Under the pieces are notes generated by a model that saw nothing but the letters and a program-made list of their open reading frames with translations, had not been told where the DNA came from and did no database searches. The position numbers were made by a program, and so were the translations under genes. A stretch of DNA of 64,000 bases from Pseudomonas abieticivorans (lineage in GTDB: Bacteria > Pseudomonadota > Gammaproteobacteria > Pseudomonadales > Pseudomonadaceae). The stretch lies in the NCBI RefSeq assembly GCF_023509015.1, contig NZ_CP094975.1:627501-691500 (forward strand), in the 5' to 3' direction. Position 1 is the stretch's first letter. Each line of letters starts with the position of its first letter. Below are positions 48,613 to 56,800 of the stretch, piece after piece.

Positions 48613-48651
48613 GAAACATCTTGAAACATAGTTATGTAACATATTGAAACA
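48613..48651. promoter_or_regulatory. Four-copy GAAACA/GTAACA element upstream of the DUF1624 gene
   Basis: Plus-strand hexamers start at 48613, 48623, 48636 and 48646: GAAACA, GAAACA, GTAACA, GAAACA, spaced 10, 13 and 10 bases. Paired hexamers one helical turn apart look like an operator for a dimeric regulator. It lies 47 bases upstream of the start codon. Confidence 0.45.
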
Positions 48652-48663
48652 AATTTGCTGATT

Positions 48664-49437
48664 TTATTGAGCTGACTGCTTTGCCAGACGCGCCACTTCT
48701 GAAGCGGGAAGTTGCGATGACGCCCGCGAAAGTGCCGGCGCACCCACCGTTTGATTAAACGAAAGTGTTGAATTAAAACGCTTCAACGCATACGGCTCAG
48801 CGCTGCTTGAAGCCGATTGACGCACCCCCGACTGCTCGACCGTGTGTTCGCTGCCCAGCACGTAGGTACCCTGCCATGGCAACGCAAACCGTACCTTGCC
48901 GTGAACGTCGGTCACCCCGTCGAAGGTCTTGCCCGAGGCGCTGGCCAGTACAACTGCCTGCCCGGCCAACGGCGCTTGATCAAACGTCACCTGGAACTCA
49001 GCCATGTCACCCTGCACCACGCCGGTGGGCACCAGGTCCAGGCCTGGCAAGGGCTTGACTGCCTGAAGGCGCCCCGCCCAGCGTGTTGCCGGCACCCACC
49101 AGGCCTTGACCTTGCTACCCTTGTGGGCCACTTCGAACAACGGGTAGGCCGGGTCCATCGCCACCAGTTCATCACCTGCCGCCGGCTGGCGGGCCAGCAC
49201 ATAGTGGTCCCGTTGCAAGGTCAGTACGAGCGGCTCGGCGCCCAGCCGAGCCTGCAAACCCTGAAAGCGGTCCAGGCCACCGGGGGTGACTTCCAACATG
49301 TTTTTTTCGTATTCACCGTAATACAACACGGTGCCCGCCGCCGCCGAAGTTTCAAACCATATTTGATGTGCTTGCACTAAGCCGCTGGCCAATAGTGCAG
49401 TCGCGGCCATTACCCAACACGTGACTGTTCGATTCAT
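48664..49437 (-). CDS. DUF4198 periplasmic protein
   Basis: 257 residues with a signal peptide (MNRTVTCWVMAATALLASG, cleavage at VQAH). The mature start HQIWFE and the beta-rich body with a second Ig-like half (VVQGDMAEFQVTFDQAPLAG) fit DUF4198, the family that includes periplasmic components beside nickel/cobalt transporters. AAGGAG lies six bases before the ATG. Its position before a DUF1624 enzyme and an OprD porin is suggestive, but no function can be assigned. Confidence 0.82.
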   Translation of the reverse strand: MNRTVTCWVMAATALLASGLVQAHQIWFETSAAAGTVLYYGEYEKNMLEVTPGGLDRFQGLQARLGAEPLVLTLQRDHYVLARQPAAGDELVAMDPAYPLFEVAHKGSKVKAWWVPATRWAGRLQAVKPLPGLDLVPTGVVQGDMAEFQVTFDQAPLAGQAVVLASASGKTFDGVTDVHGKVRFALPWQGTYVLGSEHTVEQSGVRQSASSSAEPYALKRFNSTLSFNQTVGAPALSRASSQLPASEVARLAKQSAQ

Positions 49438-49653
49438 AAAGCGCTCCTTGATCTCGTTTTAGTCCTTCAAACCTCACCCACCCCGATGCACTCGCGCAGA
49501 CACACGACACGCGCAGGAACACACTGGGAAGATCAATGAAAGTTTGAAGTCACGGGCATTACAGCATTCGCTTAAATCGAATCTGCTCTGTAATACGGAT
49601 CGGCAACGGCGAAAAATAGGGTTTTGCGCGAGCAAACAGAGGCTTTATGCGGC

Positions 49654-49672
49654 CTGCGCCAGGCTGGCGCAG
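49654..49672. terminator. Hairpin downstream of the lrp-type gene
   Basis: CTGCGCCAG-G-CTGGCGCAG, a perfect 9-bp stem, 57 bases beyond the stop of the Lrp-type gene. It lies in the 290-base stretch before the DUF4198 promoter; nothing else was recognised there. Confidence 0.5.
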
Positions 49673-49728
49673 TGCGAGGGGCGGGTGCAGCCCATGAACC
49701 GTTGCGGTGCAGGGCCAGGAACAAGGGA

Positions 49729-50217
49729 TCAGTGACGCAACAGCTTGCGCAGCGGCACCACCTCTTTCATCACCGGCGACTTGATGACGATGTAGCTGAA
49801 GTACTTGGCGATGCCGATGTTCTTGTCGATGATGCTCTCGATCACTTCCTGGTAATGCTGGATGCTGCGGGTCATGAAGCGCACCAGGTAGTCGTAGCCA
49901 CCACTGATCAGGTGGCACTCCAGTACCTCGTCGACCTGGCGGATGTTGGCTTCGAATTTGGCGAAGTCTTCGCGCTTGTGATCGCTGAGGGTGACCTCGG
50001 TGAAGATGGTGACCGAGTCGGTGATCTTCGCCAGGTTGATGTGGGCCTTGTAGCTGGAGATGTAGCCCGCCGACTCCAGGCGCTTGACCCGTTGCAGGCA
50101 GGGGCTGGCCGACAGGCCGACAGCGTCGGCGAGGCTGACGTTGGTCATGCGGCCGTCTTTTTGCAGTTCGACCAGGATATTGATATCAATCCGATCCAGT
50201 TTGACCATGCCTTCCAT
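49729..50217 (-). CDS. Lrp/AsnC-family transcriptional regulator
   Basis: 162 residues. An N-terminal helix-turn-helix (KLDRIDINILVELQKDGR, then LSASPCLQRVKRLE) and a C-terminal RAM ligand-binding domain (CHLISGGYDYLVRF) define the family; these regulators sense amino acids and control amino-acid metabolism. AGGG lies about eight bases before the ATG used; an internal ATG three codons later is also possible. It lies downstream of the HAD and aminotransferase genes on the same strand, so it may control that operon. Confidence 0.92.
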   Translation of the reverse strand: MEGMVKLDRIDINILVELQKDGRMTNVSLADAVGLSASPCLQRVKRLESAGYISSYKAHINLAKITDSVTIFTEVTLSDHKREDFAKFEANIRQVDEVLECHLISGGYDYLVRFMTRSIQHYQEVIESIIDKNIGIAKYFSYIVIKSPVMKEVVPLRKLLRH

Positions 50218-50263
50218 TGAACGACCCTCGAATTCGCGATTTACCTGAGGATTTCTAACAAAA

Positions 50264-50908
50264 TCAGCAACGTAAAGATAGCTGATGCTGAAAAACAAGG
50301 TCGGCCAAACTGTTGATGCAGACCTCGGCCGGGCATTCTTGCGGCGCGTGCTTGCGACCCCGGCGCAACAGGCACGAGCCCTGGGGCAACCCATCGGCTG
50401 GCACCCTGACGCTGATCGACAGGGCCTGGCCCTGGGGTATTTGCTGCTCATCCAGCCAGGCATTGACGGCGCCGGGCGCCAGCAACTCCTCGCTGGCCAG
50501 GCCCAGCCGTTCGCACAGCCCTTCCCTATCCTGCGCGTCGCGATCGCATAACACCACCAGCCGATAGAATTTGCGCAGGTACAACAAGGCGCCCGGCGCA
50601 TCCTCGAACAGCGGCCAGCCCTGCACCGAGCGAGCAAAGCTCAGGCTCTCCTCCCAACTGACCCGCACGTTGAAACCTTCGGCCAGCTTGCGGTGGGCAA
50701 AGCACAGCAGTCCGGTGAAACCCAGCTCGTCGAAACGCGGGTACAGCGCCGCCAGGGCCTCATGATAAAGCGCCAGGACCGAGGCCCTGGCAGGCACGGC
50801 AGCGCTGCCCTCCAACAACCCTTGCAGGGCTGCCCATACACCACTGTCGCTGTCGATCAGCACACCGTCGCAGTCGACCAGCAAAGCACGATAATCAGTC
50901 AGGCGCAT
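50264..50908 (-). CDS. HAD-family hydrolase
   Basis: 214 residues with the HAD nucleophile motif DCDGVLIDSD near residue 11 and a helical cap (about 20-90). Motif II is unusual: VVLCDRDAQD, with cysteine-aspartate where many HADs have Ser or Thr. The acidic motif III is not obvious in the C-terminal third. It probably acts on a small phosphate or haloacid, but the substrate is unknown. The ATG has AAGG five bases upstream; the frame is open further upstream without a start signal. It sits between gabT and lrp. Confidence 0.75.
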   Translation of the reverse strand: MRLTDYRALLVDCDGVLIDSDSGVWAALQGLLEGSAAVPARASVLALYHEALAALYPRFDELGFTGLLCFAHRKLAEGFNVRVSWEESLSFARSVQGWPLFEDAPGALLYLRKFYRLVVLCDRDAQDREGLCERLGLASEELLAPGAVNAWLDEQQIPQGQALSISVRVPADGLPQGSCLLRRGRKHAPQECPAEVCINSLADLVFQHQLSLRC

Positions 50909-50976
50909 GCAGGCCTTCTCTCCATGATGAACCGCCCGGCCCGGCGCGCAAATGGCCCGGGCCGCGGCGTCGTGGG

Positions 50977-52272
50977 TCAGGCAATCAAGACCCGTGCCAA
51001 AGCGGCGTCGAGAATCGAAAGGGCTTCGTCGACCTGGGCCGGCGTACTGGTGAGCGGCGCCAAAAAACGCACCACGTTGCGATACACGCCGCACTTGATC
51101 ACCAGCAGGCCGCCATTGCGCGCCTCGTCGATGACGCGCTGGGCCAAGTCGGCATCGGGGCTTGCGGCCGCATCGTCCTTGACCATTTCCATGGCCAGCA
51201 TGAAGCCGGTGCCGCGCACGTCGCCGATGCGCGAATGGCGTGCCTGCAACTGCAACAGGCCTTGGCGCAGTTGCTCGCCCAACTGTTGGCTGCGCTCAAG
51301 CAATTGCTCTTCTTCAAAGGCATCGATCACCGCCAGGGCCGCGGCGCAGGCCAAGGCGTTGCCGCCGTAGGTGCCGCCCAGGCCGCCGGGGGTCGGTGCA
51401 TCCATGATCTCGCTGCGCCCCACCACTGCCGACAAGGGCAGGCCGCCGGCCAGGCTCTTGGCCACGGTGACCAGGTCCGGGGTGATGCCGGCGTGCTGGA
51501 AGCCGAACCAGGTGCCGGTACGACCGAAGCCGGCCTGGATCTCGTCGAGGATCAGCACGATGCCGTGCTCGCTGGTGATCTGGCGCAGGGCCTGCAAGAA
51601 TTCCGGCGGCGCGCTGAGGAAGCCGCCGTCACCTTGCACCGGCTCGACGATGATCGCGGCCACGCGGTCGGGGGCGATCTGGGTGGCGAACACTTCGCGC
51701 AGGGCGGCCAGGGCGTCATCGCTGCTCACGCCGCGGTACGGGTTGGGGTAAGCGGTGTGGAAGATTTCCGGGGCAAAGGGGCCGAAATTCTGCTTGTACG
51801 GCTGGCTCATGCCGGTCAGGCTGCAACCGAGCAGGGTGCGGCCATGGAAGCCACCGCGAAAGGCGATCACGCCGGGGCGGTTAGTGTGGCCGCGGGCGAT
51901 CTTGATGGCGTTTTCCACTGCCTCGGCACCGGAGGTAAACAGTGCGGCTTTGTGCGGCTGGCTACCGCCGACCAATTGGCTGAGGCGCTTGGCCAGTTCG
52001 ATGTAGGGTTCGTAGGCCACCACCTGGAAGCAGGCGTGGGAAACCTTGTGCAACTGCGCCTGCACCGCCGCGATCACCTTGGGGTGGCTATGCCCGATAT
52101 TGAGCACGCCGATGCCACCGACAAAATCCAGGTAGCGCTTGCCATCCACGTCCCACAGCTCCGAGCCCAGGGCCCGATCGATCACCAGCGGGTGCGCGGT
52201 GAGCACGCCACGGGGCACGAACTGCTCGCGCTGCTGCATTAACCGAGGGGTTTCGTTGACCTTGCTGTTCAT
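50977..52272 (-). CDS. gabT: 4-aminobutyrate aminotransferase-like class III aminotransferase
   Basis: 431 residues. PLP-fold markers: FTSGAEAVENAIKIAR, GGFHGRT, the cofactor-binding ILDEIQAGFGRTG and the Schiff-base lysine in VAKSLAGGLP. The sequence fits GabT (4-aminobutyrate to succinate semialdehyde). GGAG lies six bases before the ATG used. A succinate-semialdehyde dehydrogenase gene about 2 kb away supports an aminobutyrate or related omega-amino-acid pathway; other omega-amino acids are possible substrates. Confidence 0.88.
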   Translation of the reverse strand: MNSKVNETPRLMQQREQFVPRGVLTAHPLVIDRALGSELWDVDGKRYLDFVGGIGVLNIGHSHPKVIAAVQAQLHKVSHACFQVVAYEPYIELAKRLSQLVGGSQPHKAALFTSGAEAVENAIKIARGHTNRPGVIAFRGGFHGRTLLGCSLTGMSQPYKQNFGPFAPEIFHTAYPNPYRGVSSDDALAALREVFATQIAPDRVAAIIVEPVQGDGGFLSAPPEFLQALRQITSEHGIVLILDEIQAGFGRTGTWFGFQHAGITPDLVTVAKSLAGGLPLSAVVGRSEIMDAPTPGGLGGTYGGNALACAAALAVIDAFEEEQLLERSQQLGEQLRQGLLQLQARHSRIGDVRGTGFMLAMEMVKDDAAASPDADLAQRVIDEARNGGLLVIKCGVYRNVVRFLAPLTSTPAQVDEALSILDAALARVLIA

Positions 52273-52492
52273 GCGGTTCTCCACTGTGACACCCGGTGAG
52301 CGGGTCGTGATTTCGATGCATCCCAGAGTACGGAATGCGCGAAGCCGACTTAGCCGAACTTGCTGGCGGGTTTATGCGGATCGACTGTTTTGCGGGATGC
52401 AAACGGCAGAATCGCTTGGTGGGGGTGGGCGACAATATTGAGACCGGTGTGAGCCCTGGCCGCAGACACCACCTATACACCAGGAGACCCCC

Positions 52493-53419
52493 ATGGCCCT
52501 GCTCTACAAAGCCGACCCCCAACGCGGCCAGCTCTGGCAACAGATGTTCGCCCTGCACGCCCCCGACATCGAGTTCCGCCAGTGGCCCGACATCGGCAAC
52601 CCCGCCGACATCCAGTACCTGGCCGCCTGGCAGGCGCCCGACGACCTGGCCACCCTGCTGCCCAACCTCAAGGCCCTGTTCGCCATTTCCGCAGGCGTAG
52701 ACCAGTTGAATCTGCCGAGCCTGCCTGCCCACCTACCGGTGGCGCGCATGCTCGACCCCGGCATCACCCAAGGCATGTGCGAGTACGCAAGCTTTGCCGT
52801 GCTCAGCCTGCACCGCGACATGCTGCGCTACCGCCAGCAGCAACAAACCGGCACCTGGCAGGCCCACGCACTGACGCCGGCAAGCCAGCGCCGCGTGGGG
52901 ATCATGGGGTTGGGGCAACAGGGCTGCGCCATCCTGGAAAGCCTCAAGCCGTTCGGCTTTCAGCTGTCTGGCTGGGCGCGCAGTGCCCATGGGTTGGCGG
53001 GGGTGCGCAGCTTCCATGGGCAAGACCAACTGCCGGCCTTCCTGGCCCAGTGCGATATCCTGATCTGCTTGCTACCGTTGACTGAGCAGACCCAAGGCAT
53101 CCTTGCCCACGAGGTGTTCGCGCAGCTGCCTCGCGGCGCCGCTTTGATCAACATGGGTCGTGGCGGGCATCTGGTGGAACCGGACCTGCTGGAGGCACTG
53201 GACAGCGGCCAGCTCAGTGGCGCCGTGCTGGATGTGCTGCAGGAGGAACCGGCGAAGGGTGAACATCCATTCTGGCACCACCCACAGATTCTGCTGACAC
53301 CGCACATTGCCGCCATGACCCAGCCGGAGAGTGCCTTCACCGTGTTGCTGGAGAATATCCGGCGCCACCAACGCGGTGAAACACTGCTCGGGCAGATCGA
53401 CCGCCAAAGCGGTTATTGA
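52493..53419 (+). CDS. Glyoxylate/hydroxypyruvate reductase (GhrA-like D-2-hydroxyacid dehydrogenase)
   Basis: 308 residues. NAD(P)-binding GLGQQG near residue 141, catalytic Arg in NMGRGGHL, Glu in the VLQEEPA segment and His in LTPHIAAM. The short N-terminal domain (ISAGVDQL) is GhrA-like. It reduces glyoxylate or hydroxypyruvate with NADPH. It is the only plus-strand gene in this group; its last bases overlap the end of the convergent dehydrogenase gene by 7 bases. Confidence 0.9.
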   Translation: MALLYKADPQRGQLWQQMFALHAPDIEFRQWPDIGNPADIQYLAAWQAPDDLATLLPNLKALFAISAGVDQLNLPSLPAHLPVARMLDPGITQGMCEYASFAVLSLHRDMLRYRQQQQTGTWQAHALTPASQRRVGIMGLGQQGCAILESLKPFGFQLSGWARSAHGLAGVRSFHGQDQLPAFLAQCDILICLLPLTEQTQGILAHEVFAQLPRGAALINMGRGGHLVEPDLLEALDSGQLSGAVLDVLQEEPAKGEHPFWHHPQILLTPHIAAMTQPESAFTVLLENIRRHQRGETLLGQIDRQSGY

Positions 53420-54501
53420 GCCTTCAGCGCGTCGGCGATGGCTTGGCCAACGTCCTGGGTCGAGCCTTCGCCGCCCAGGTCCGGCGTGCGTGGGCCGGTG
53501 GCGATCACCTGCTCGATGGCTTGCAGGATGCCATCGTGAGCGGCGCGGTAGGCATGATCGCCATTGCCCAGGAAATCGAGCATCAAGGCACCCGACCAGA
53601 TCATGGCGATCGGGTTGGCGATGTTACGCCCGAAGATATCCGGCGCCGAGCCGTGCACCGGCTCGAACAGCGACGGGAAGCGCCGCTGCGGGTCGAGGTT
53701 GGCCGACGGCGCGATACCGATGGTGCCGGCGCAGGCCGGGCCCAGGTCAGAGAGGATGTCGCCGAACAGGTTGGAGGCCACCACCACGTCGAAGCGGTCG
53801 GGCTGCAGCACGAAACGCGCGCACAGGATGTCGATGTGCTGCTTGTCCCAGGTCACGCCCGGGTAATTGGCCGCCATCGCTGCCGTGCGCTCGTCCCAAT
53901 ACGGCATGCTGATGGAAATACCGTTGGACTTGGTGGCCGAGGTCACGTGTTTGCGCGGTCGGGTCTGGGCCAGTTCGAAGGCGTATTTGAGGATACGGTC
54001 CACGCCACGGCGGGTGAACACCGACTCCTGCAGCACGAACTCGTGCTCGGTGCCTTCGAACATCTTGCCGCCCACCGAGGAGTACTCGCCCTCGGTGTTC
54101 TCGCGGATCACCACGAAGTCGATGTCACCCGGCTTGCGCCCGGCCAGCGGGCACGGCACGCCGGGGAACAGGCGCACCGGGCGGATGTTCACGTACTGGT
54201 CGAAGTCGCGGCGAAATTTCAGCAGCGAGCCCCACAGCGAGATGTGGTCAGGCACTTTGTCGGGCCAGCCGACGGCGCCGAAAAAGATCGCGTCGTAACC
54301 CTTCAGCTGTTCGAACCAGTCGTCGGGCATCATCTGCCCGTGTTCCAGGTAGTAATCGCAGCTGGCCCATTCAAAGGTGTCGATGCTCAGCGCCAGGTCC
54401 CATTTGCGGGCAGCCTGTTCCAGCACGCGCAGGCCTTCGGGCAGTACTTCCTGGCCGATGCCGTCACCGGCGATGGCGGCGATTTTGTAGGTTTTGCTCA
54501 T
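53413..54501 (-). CDS. Tartrate / D-malate dehydrogenase (isocitrate-isopropylmalate family)
   Basis: 362 residues: IAGDGIGQEV at the start, VVIRENTEGEYSSVGG, and the metal-site aspartates in VASNLFGDILSDLG. Conserved TtuC/DmlA features place it with NAD- and Mn-dependent enzymes that oxidise tartrate or decarboxylate D-malate. The start MSKTYKIA has GAGGA upstream; the longer frame adds nine codons. It follows the semialdehyde dehydrogenase gene by 23 bases, so the two form an operon. Confidence 0.9.
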   Translation of the reverse strand: MSKTYKIAAIAGDGIGQEVLPEGLRVLEQAARKWDLALSIDTFEWASCDYYLEHGQMMPDDWFEQLKGYDAIFFGAVGWPDKVPDHISLWGSLLKFRRDFDQYVNIRPVRLFPGVPCPLAGRKPGDIDFVVIRENTEGEYSSVGGKMFEGTEHEFVLQESVFTRRGVDRILKYAFELAQTRPRKHVTSATKSNGISISMPYWDERTAAMAANYPGVTWDKQHIDILCARFVLQPDRFDVVVASNLFGDILSDLGPACAGTIGIAPSANLDPQRRFPSLFEPVHGSAPDIFGRNIANPIAMIWSGALMLDFLGNGDHAYRAAHDGILQAIEQVIATGPRTPDLGGEGSTQDVGQAIADALKAQ

Positions 54502-54524
54502 GTCGTCCTCACTGCAAGAATGGG

Positions 54525-55982
54525 TCAAAGGCCGCCGATGTGGAACGCCTTGATCTCCAGGTATTCGTCCAGGCCGTAGCGCGAACCTTCACGGCCCAGG
54601 CCCGACTGTTTGACCCCGCCAAACGGCGCCACTTCCATGGAAATAACCCCGGTGTTCAAGGCCACCATGCCAAAGTCCAATGCCTCGCCCACGCGCCACG
54701 AGCGCTGCAGGTTCTGGGTGAAATAATAGGCGGCCAAGCCGTAGGGCGTGGCATTGGCGATGGCCAGGGCCTGGGCTTCGTCGCTGAAACGGATCAACGG
54801 CACCAGCGGGCCGAAGGTTTCTTCATGGGCACAGAGCATGTCGGTGTTGGCATCGGCCAATACCGTGGGCTCCACGAACTGATCGCTGCCTTGCGGTGCA
54901 CCGCCACACAGGATACGGGCGCCTTTGCCGAGCGCATCGTCTATATGCAGGGCGACTTTCCTGACCGCCGCGCCGTTGATCAGCGGGCCCAGGGTGACGC
55001 CGTTTTCCAGGCCATTGCCGACCTTCAGCTTGGCCACCTCCTCCAGCAGGCGGGCGGCGAAACGCTCATAAATGCCGTCTTGCACCAGGATGCGATTGGC
55101 GCACACGCAGGTCTGCCCGGCGTTGCGGAATTTGCTCAGCATCAGGCCGGCCACGGCCTGTTCCAGATCGGCGTCGTCGAACACAATAAACGGCGCGTTG
55201 CCGCCCAGCTCCAGGCTCAAACGCTTGATGTGCTCGGCGCTCTGGCGCATCAGCAAACGGCCCACGGCGGTGGAACCGGTGAAAGAGATCTTGCGCACCG
55301 CCGGGTTGCCGGTCAGCTCGCCGCCAATGCCTTGGGGCATGCCGGTGAGCACGTTGAACACCCCGGCCGGAATGCCCACGCGCTCGGCCAGCACCGCCAG
55401 GGCCAAGGCCGACAGCGGCGTGAGGTCCGAGGGCTTGACCAGGATGGTGCAGCCCGCCGCCAGCGCCGGGGCGCACTTGCGGGTGATCATCGCGTTGGGG
55501 AAATTCCACGGGGTGATGGCCGCGCACACGCCGACCGGTTGCTTGAGGGTCAGCAGGCGGCGATCACCGCTGGGTGCGGGGATGGTATCGCCGTAAATAC
55601 GCCGGGCCTCTTCGGCAAACCATTTGACGAAGCTGGCGCCGTAACGGATCTCGCCCTGGGATTCGCCGAGCGGCTTGCCCTGCTCCAGGGTCATGATCAG
55701 CGCCAGGTCGTCAAGGTTATCCAGGATGGCCTGGTACCAGGCCTCCAGCAACAACGCCCGCTGCGCCGCCGGGCGCTCGCGCCAGGCAGGCCAGGCGGCT
55801 TCGGCCAACTCGATGGCGCGGCGGGTTTCGTTGCCCTGCAGCGCGGGCACGCGGGCAATACAGGTGCCGGTGGCCGGGTCGATGACCTCCAGGGTGGCGC
55901 CGTCATCGGCGTCGATCCACTGGCCGCCAACATAGGCGCGTTCGACCAGCAGGCTGGGGTCTTTGAGGCGGTGCTTGAGCAT
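54525..55982 (-). CDS. gabD: Succinate-semialdehyde dehydrogenase (NAD(P)+), GabD type
   Basis: 485 residues, normal for GabD. Aldehyde dehydrogenase motifs: TPWNFPNAMITRK, the general base in LELGGNAPF and the catalytic cysteine in NAGQTCVCAN. The start MLKHRLKDPSLL was chosen by family N-terminus; the longer frame upstream has no support. It converts succinate semialdehyde to succinate and pairs logically with the GabT-like enzyme, but it is in an operon with the tartrate/D-malate dehydrogenase, so it may serve another semialdehyde. Confidence 0.9.
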   Translation of the reverse strand: MLKHRLKDPSLLVERAYVGGQWIDADDGATLEVIDPATGTCIARVPALQGNETRRAIELAEAAWPAWRERPAAQRALLLEAWYQAILDNLDDLALIMTLEQGKPLGESQGEIRYGASFVKWFAEEARRIYGDTIPAPSGDRRLLTLKQPVGVCAAITPWNFPNAMITRKCAPALAAGCTILVKPSDLTPLSALALAVLAERVGIPAGVFNVLTGMPQGIGGELTGNPAVRKISFTGSTAVGRLLMRQSAEHIKRLSLELGGNAPFIVFDDADLEQAVAGLMLSKFRNAGQTCVCANRILVQDGIYERFAARLLEEVAKLKVGNGLENGVTLGPLINGAAVRKVALHIDDALGKGARILCGGAPQGSDQFVEPTVLADANTDMLCAHEETFGPLVPLIRFSDEAQALAIANATPYGLAAYYFTQNLQRSWRVGEALDFGMVALNTGVISMEVAPFGGVKQSGLGREGSRYGLDEYLEIKAFHIGGL

Positions 55983-56129
55983 GGGGAAGGTCCTGTTTGA
56001 CGATAAGGACCAGTGTAAAAAGGTGCTGGCGGGGAGGATGCTGAAGATTGCGGTGGTACGGTGGGGGATGCTGGAATTTGACGGTCCGCAGCAGGGTCTG
56101 CTGCGCTGCAATCCTCGCCAGCCCCCCGT

Positions 56130-56214
56130 GTAGGAGCGGATTCATCCGCGAAAAGCACGCCGCGGTCTCTCAGGTAAACCGCGGCGTGCTTTTCGCGGAT
56201 GAATCCGCTCCTAC
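56130..56214. repeat. REPIN-type perfect 37-bp inverted repeat (copy A)
   Basis: Arms begin GTAGGAGCGGATTCATCCGC and pair over 37 bases with an 11-base loop. It lies upstream of gabD and just before the truncated DUF3077 copy. A near-identical element lies at 60980-61064. Confidence 0.85.
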
Positions 56215-56252
56215 GGTCTGAATTGCGGCTTTCCCAGGCACGCCCGGACACC

Positions 56253-56504
56253 GTGACAAGCACTCCTTGCGCCCTGCCCTTTGGCCTGTGCAATTCGCAG
56301 CAGCAACCCTACTTCAGCGTGAACCCCGGCATCAGCCTGGAGGATGCCCTGACTCATTTGTCGCACTTGCTCAAATGCGCCCATGCATCGGCCTTTGAGC
56401 TGTGCGACACGCCTAACCCTGACCGCGGGTTGGTGTGGTCGACGGTGCATCACATCGATGGTGCGAAGGCATTGGTGGATGCGTTGTTGGGGGGCTCTGT
56501 GTAG
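56253..56504 (+). pseudogene. 5'-truncated DUF3077 gene copy
   Basis: From 56271 on it is nearly identical (one base different inside the shared part of the N-terminal region, another near the end) to the intact DUF3077 gene near 60.7 kb, but the native start MSDISETT is missing. A GTG lies in frame 18 bases before the homology, with no clear ribosome-binding site, so translation is doubtful. The TAG stop lies inside the next REP arm. Confidence 0.7.
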
Positions 56505-56523
56505 GAGCGGATTTATCCGCGAA
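56271..56523 (+). repeat. 253-bp direct repeat, left copy
   Basis: Matches 60750-61002 with three mismatches that I can see, at a distance of 4479 bases. It contains most of a DUF3077 gene and the left arm of a REP element, and flanks the 1100-residue protein gene. Confidence 0.85.
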
Positions 56524-56587
56524 GCACACAACGCGGTGCATCAGGCCGTGCGCGGTGATCTTTTCGCGGATAAATCCGCTCCTACAC
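56499..56587. repeat. REPIN-type inverted repeat (copy B)
   Basis: 25-bp perfect arms starting GTGTAGGAGCGGATTTATCC around an imperfect inner stem. The left arm contains the stop codon of the truncated DUF3077 copy. Confidence 0.8.
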
Positions 56588-56800
56588 GGAGATCGACAAA
56601 CCCGGCCACCGTGCCTGGAGCATTGCCGAAAACCAACGTACACATCGACCAAATTACCTGTCGTTTTTACACGATAGAATCGAACTAAAACTTTCAAACC
56701 AACGCTATTTGAATATTTAAAAACTGGTATTTCTGACAGTTACCCCGGTAAAAAAAAACGCCTAGCATCAAGGTTTCCCCAAAGACCAAGGCGTCTTCCC

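Noticed and set aside
56199..56252. A longer N-terminus for the truncated DUF3077 copy starting at 56199
   Set aside because: That region is REPIN and unrelated sequence with no homology to the intact copy and no ribosome-binding site.
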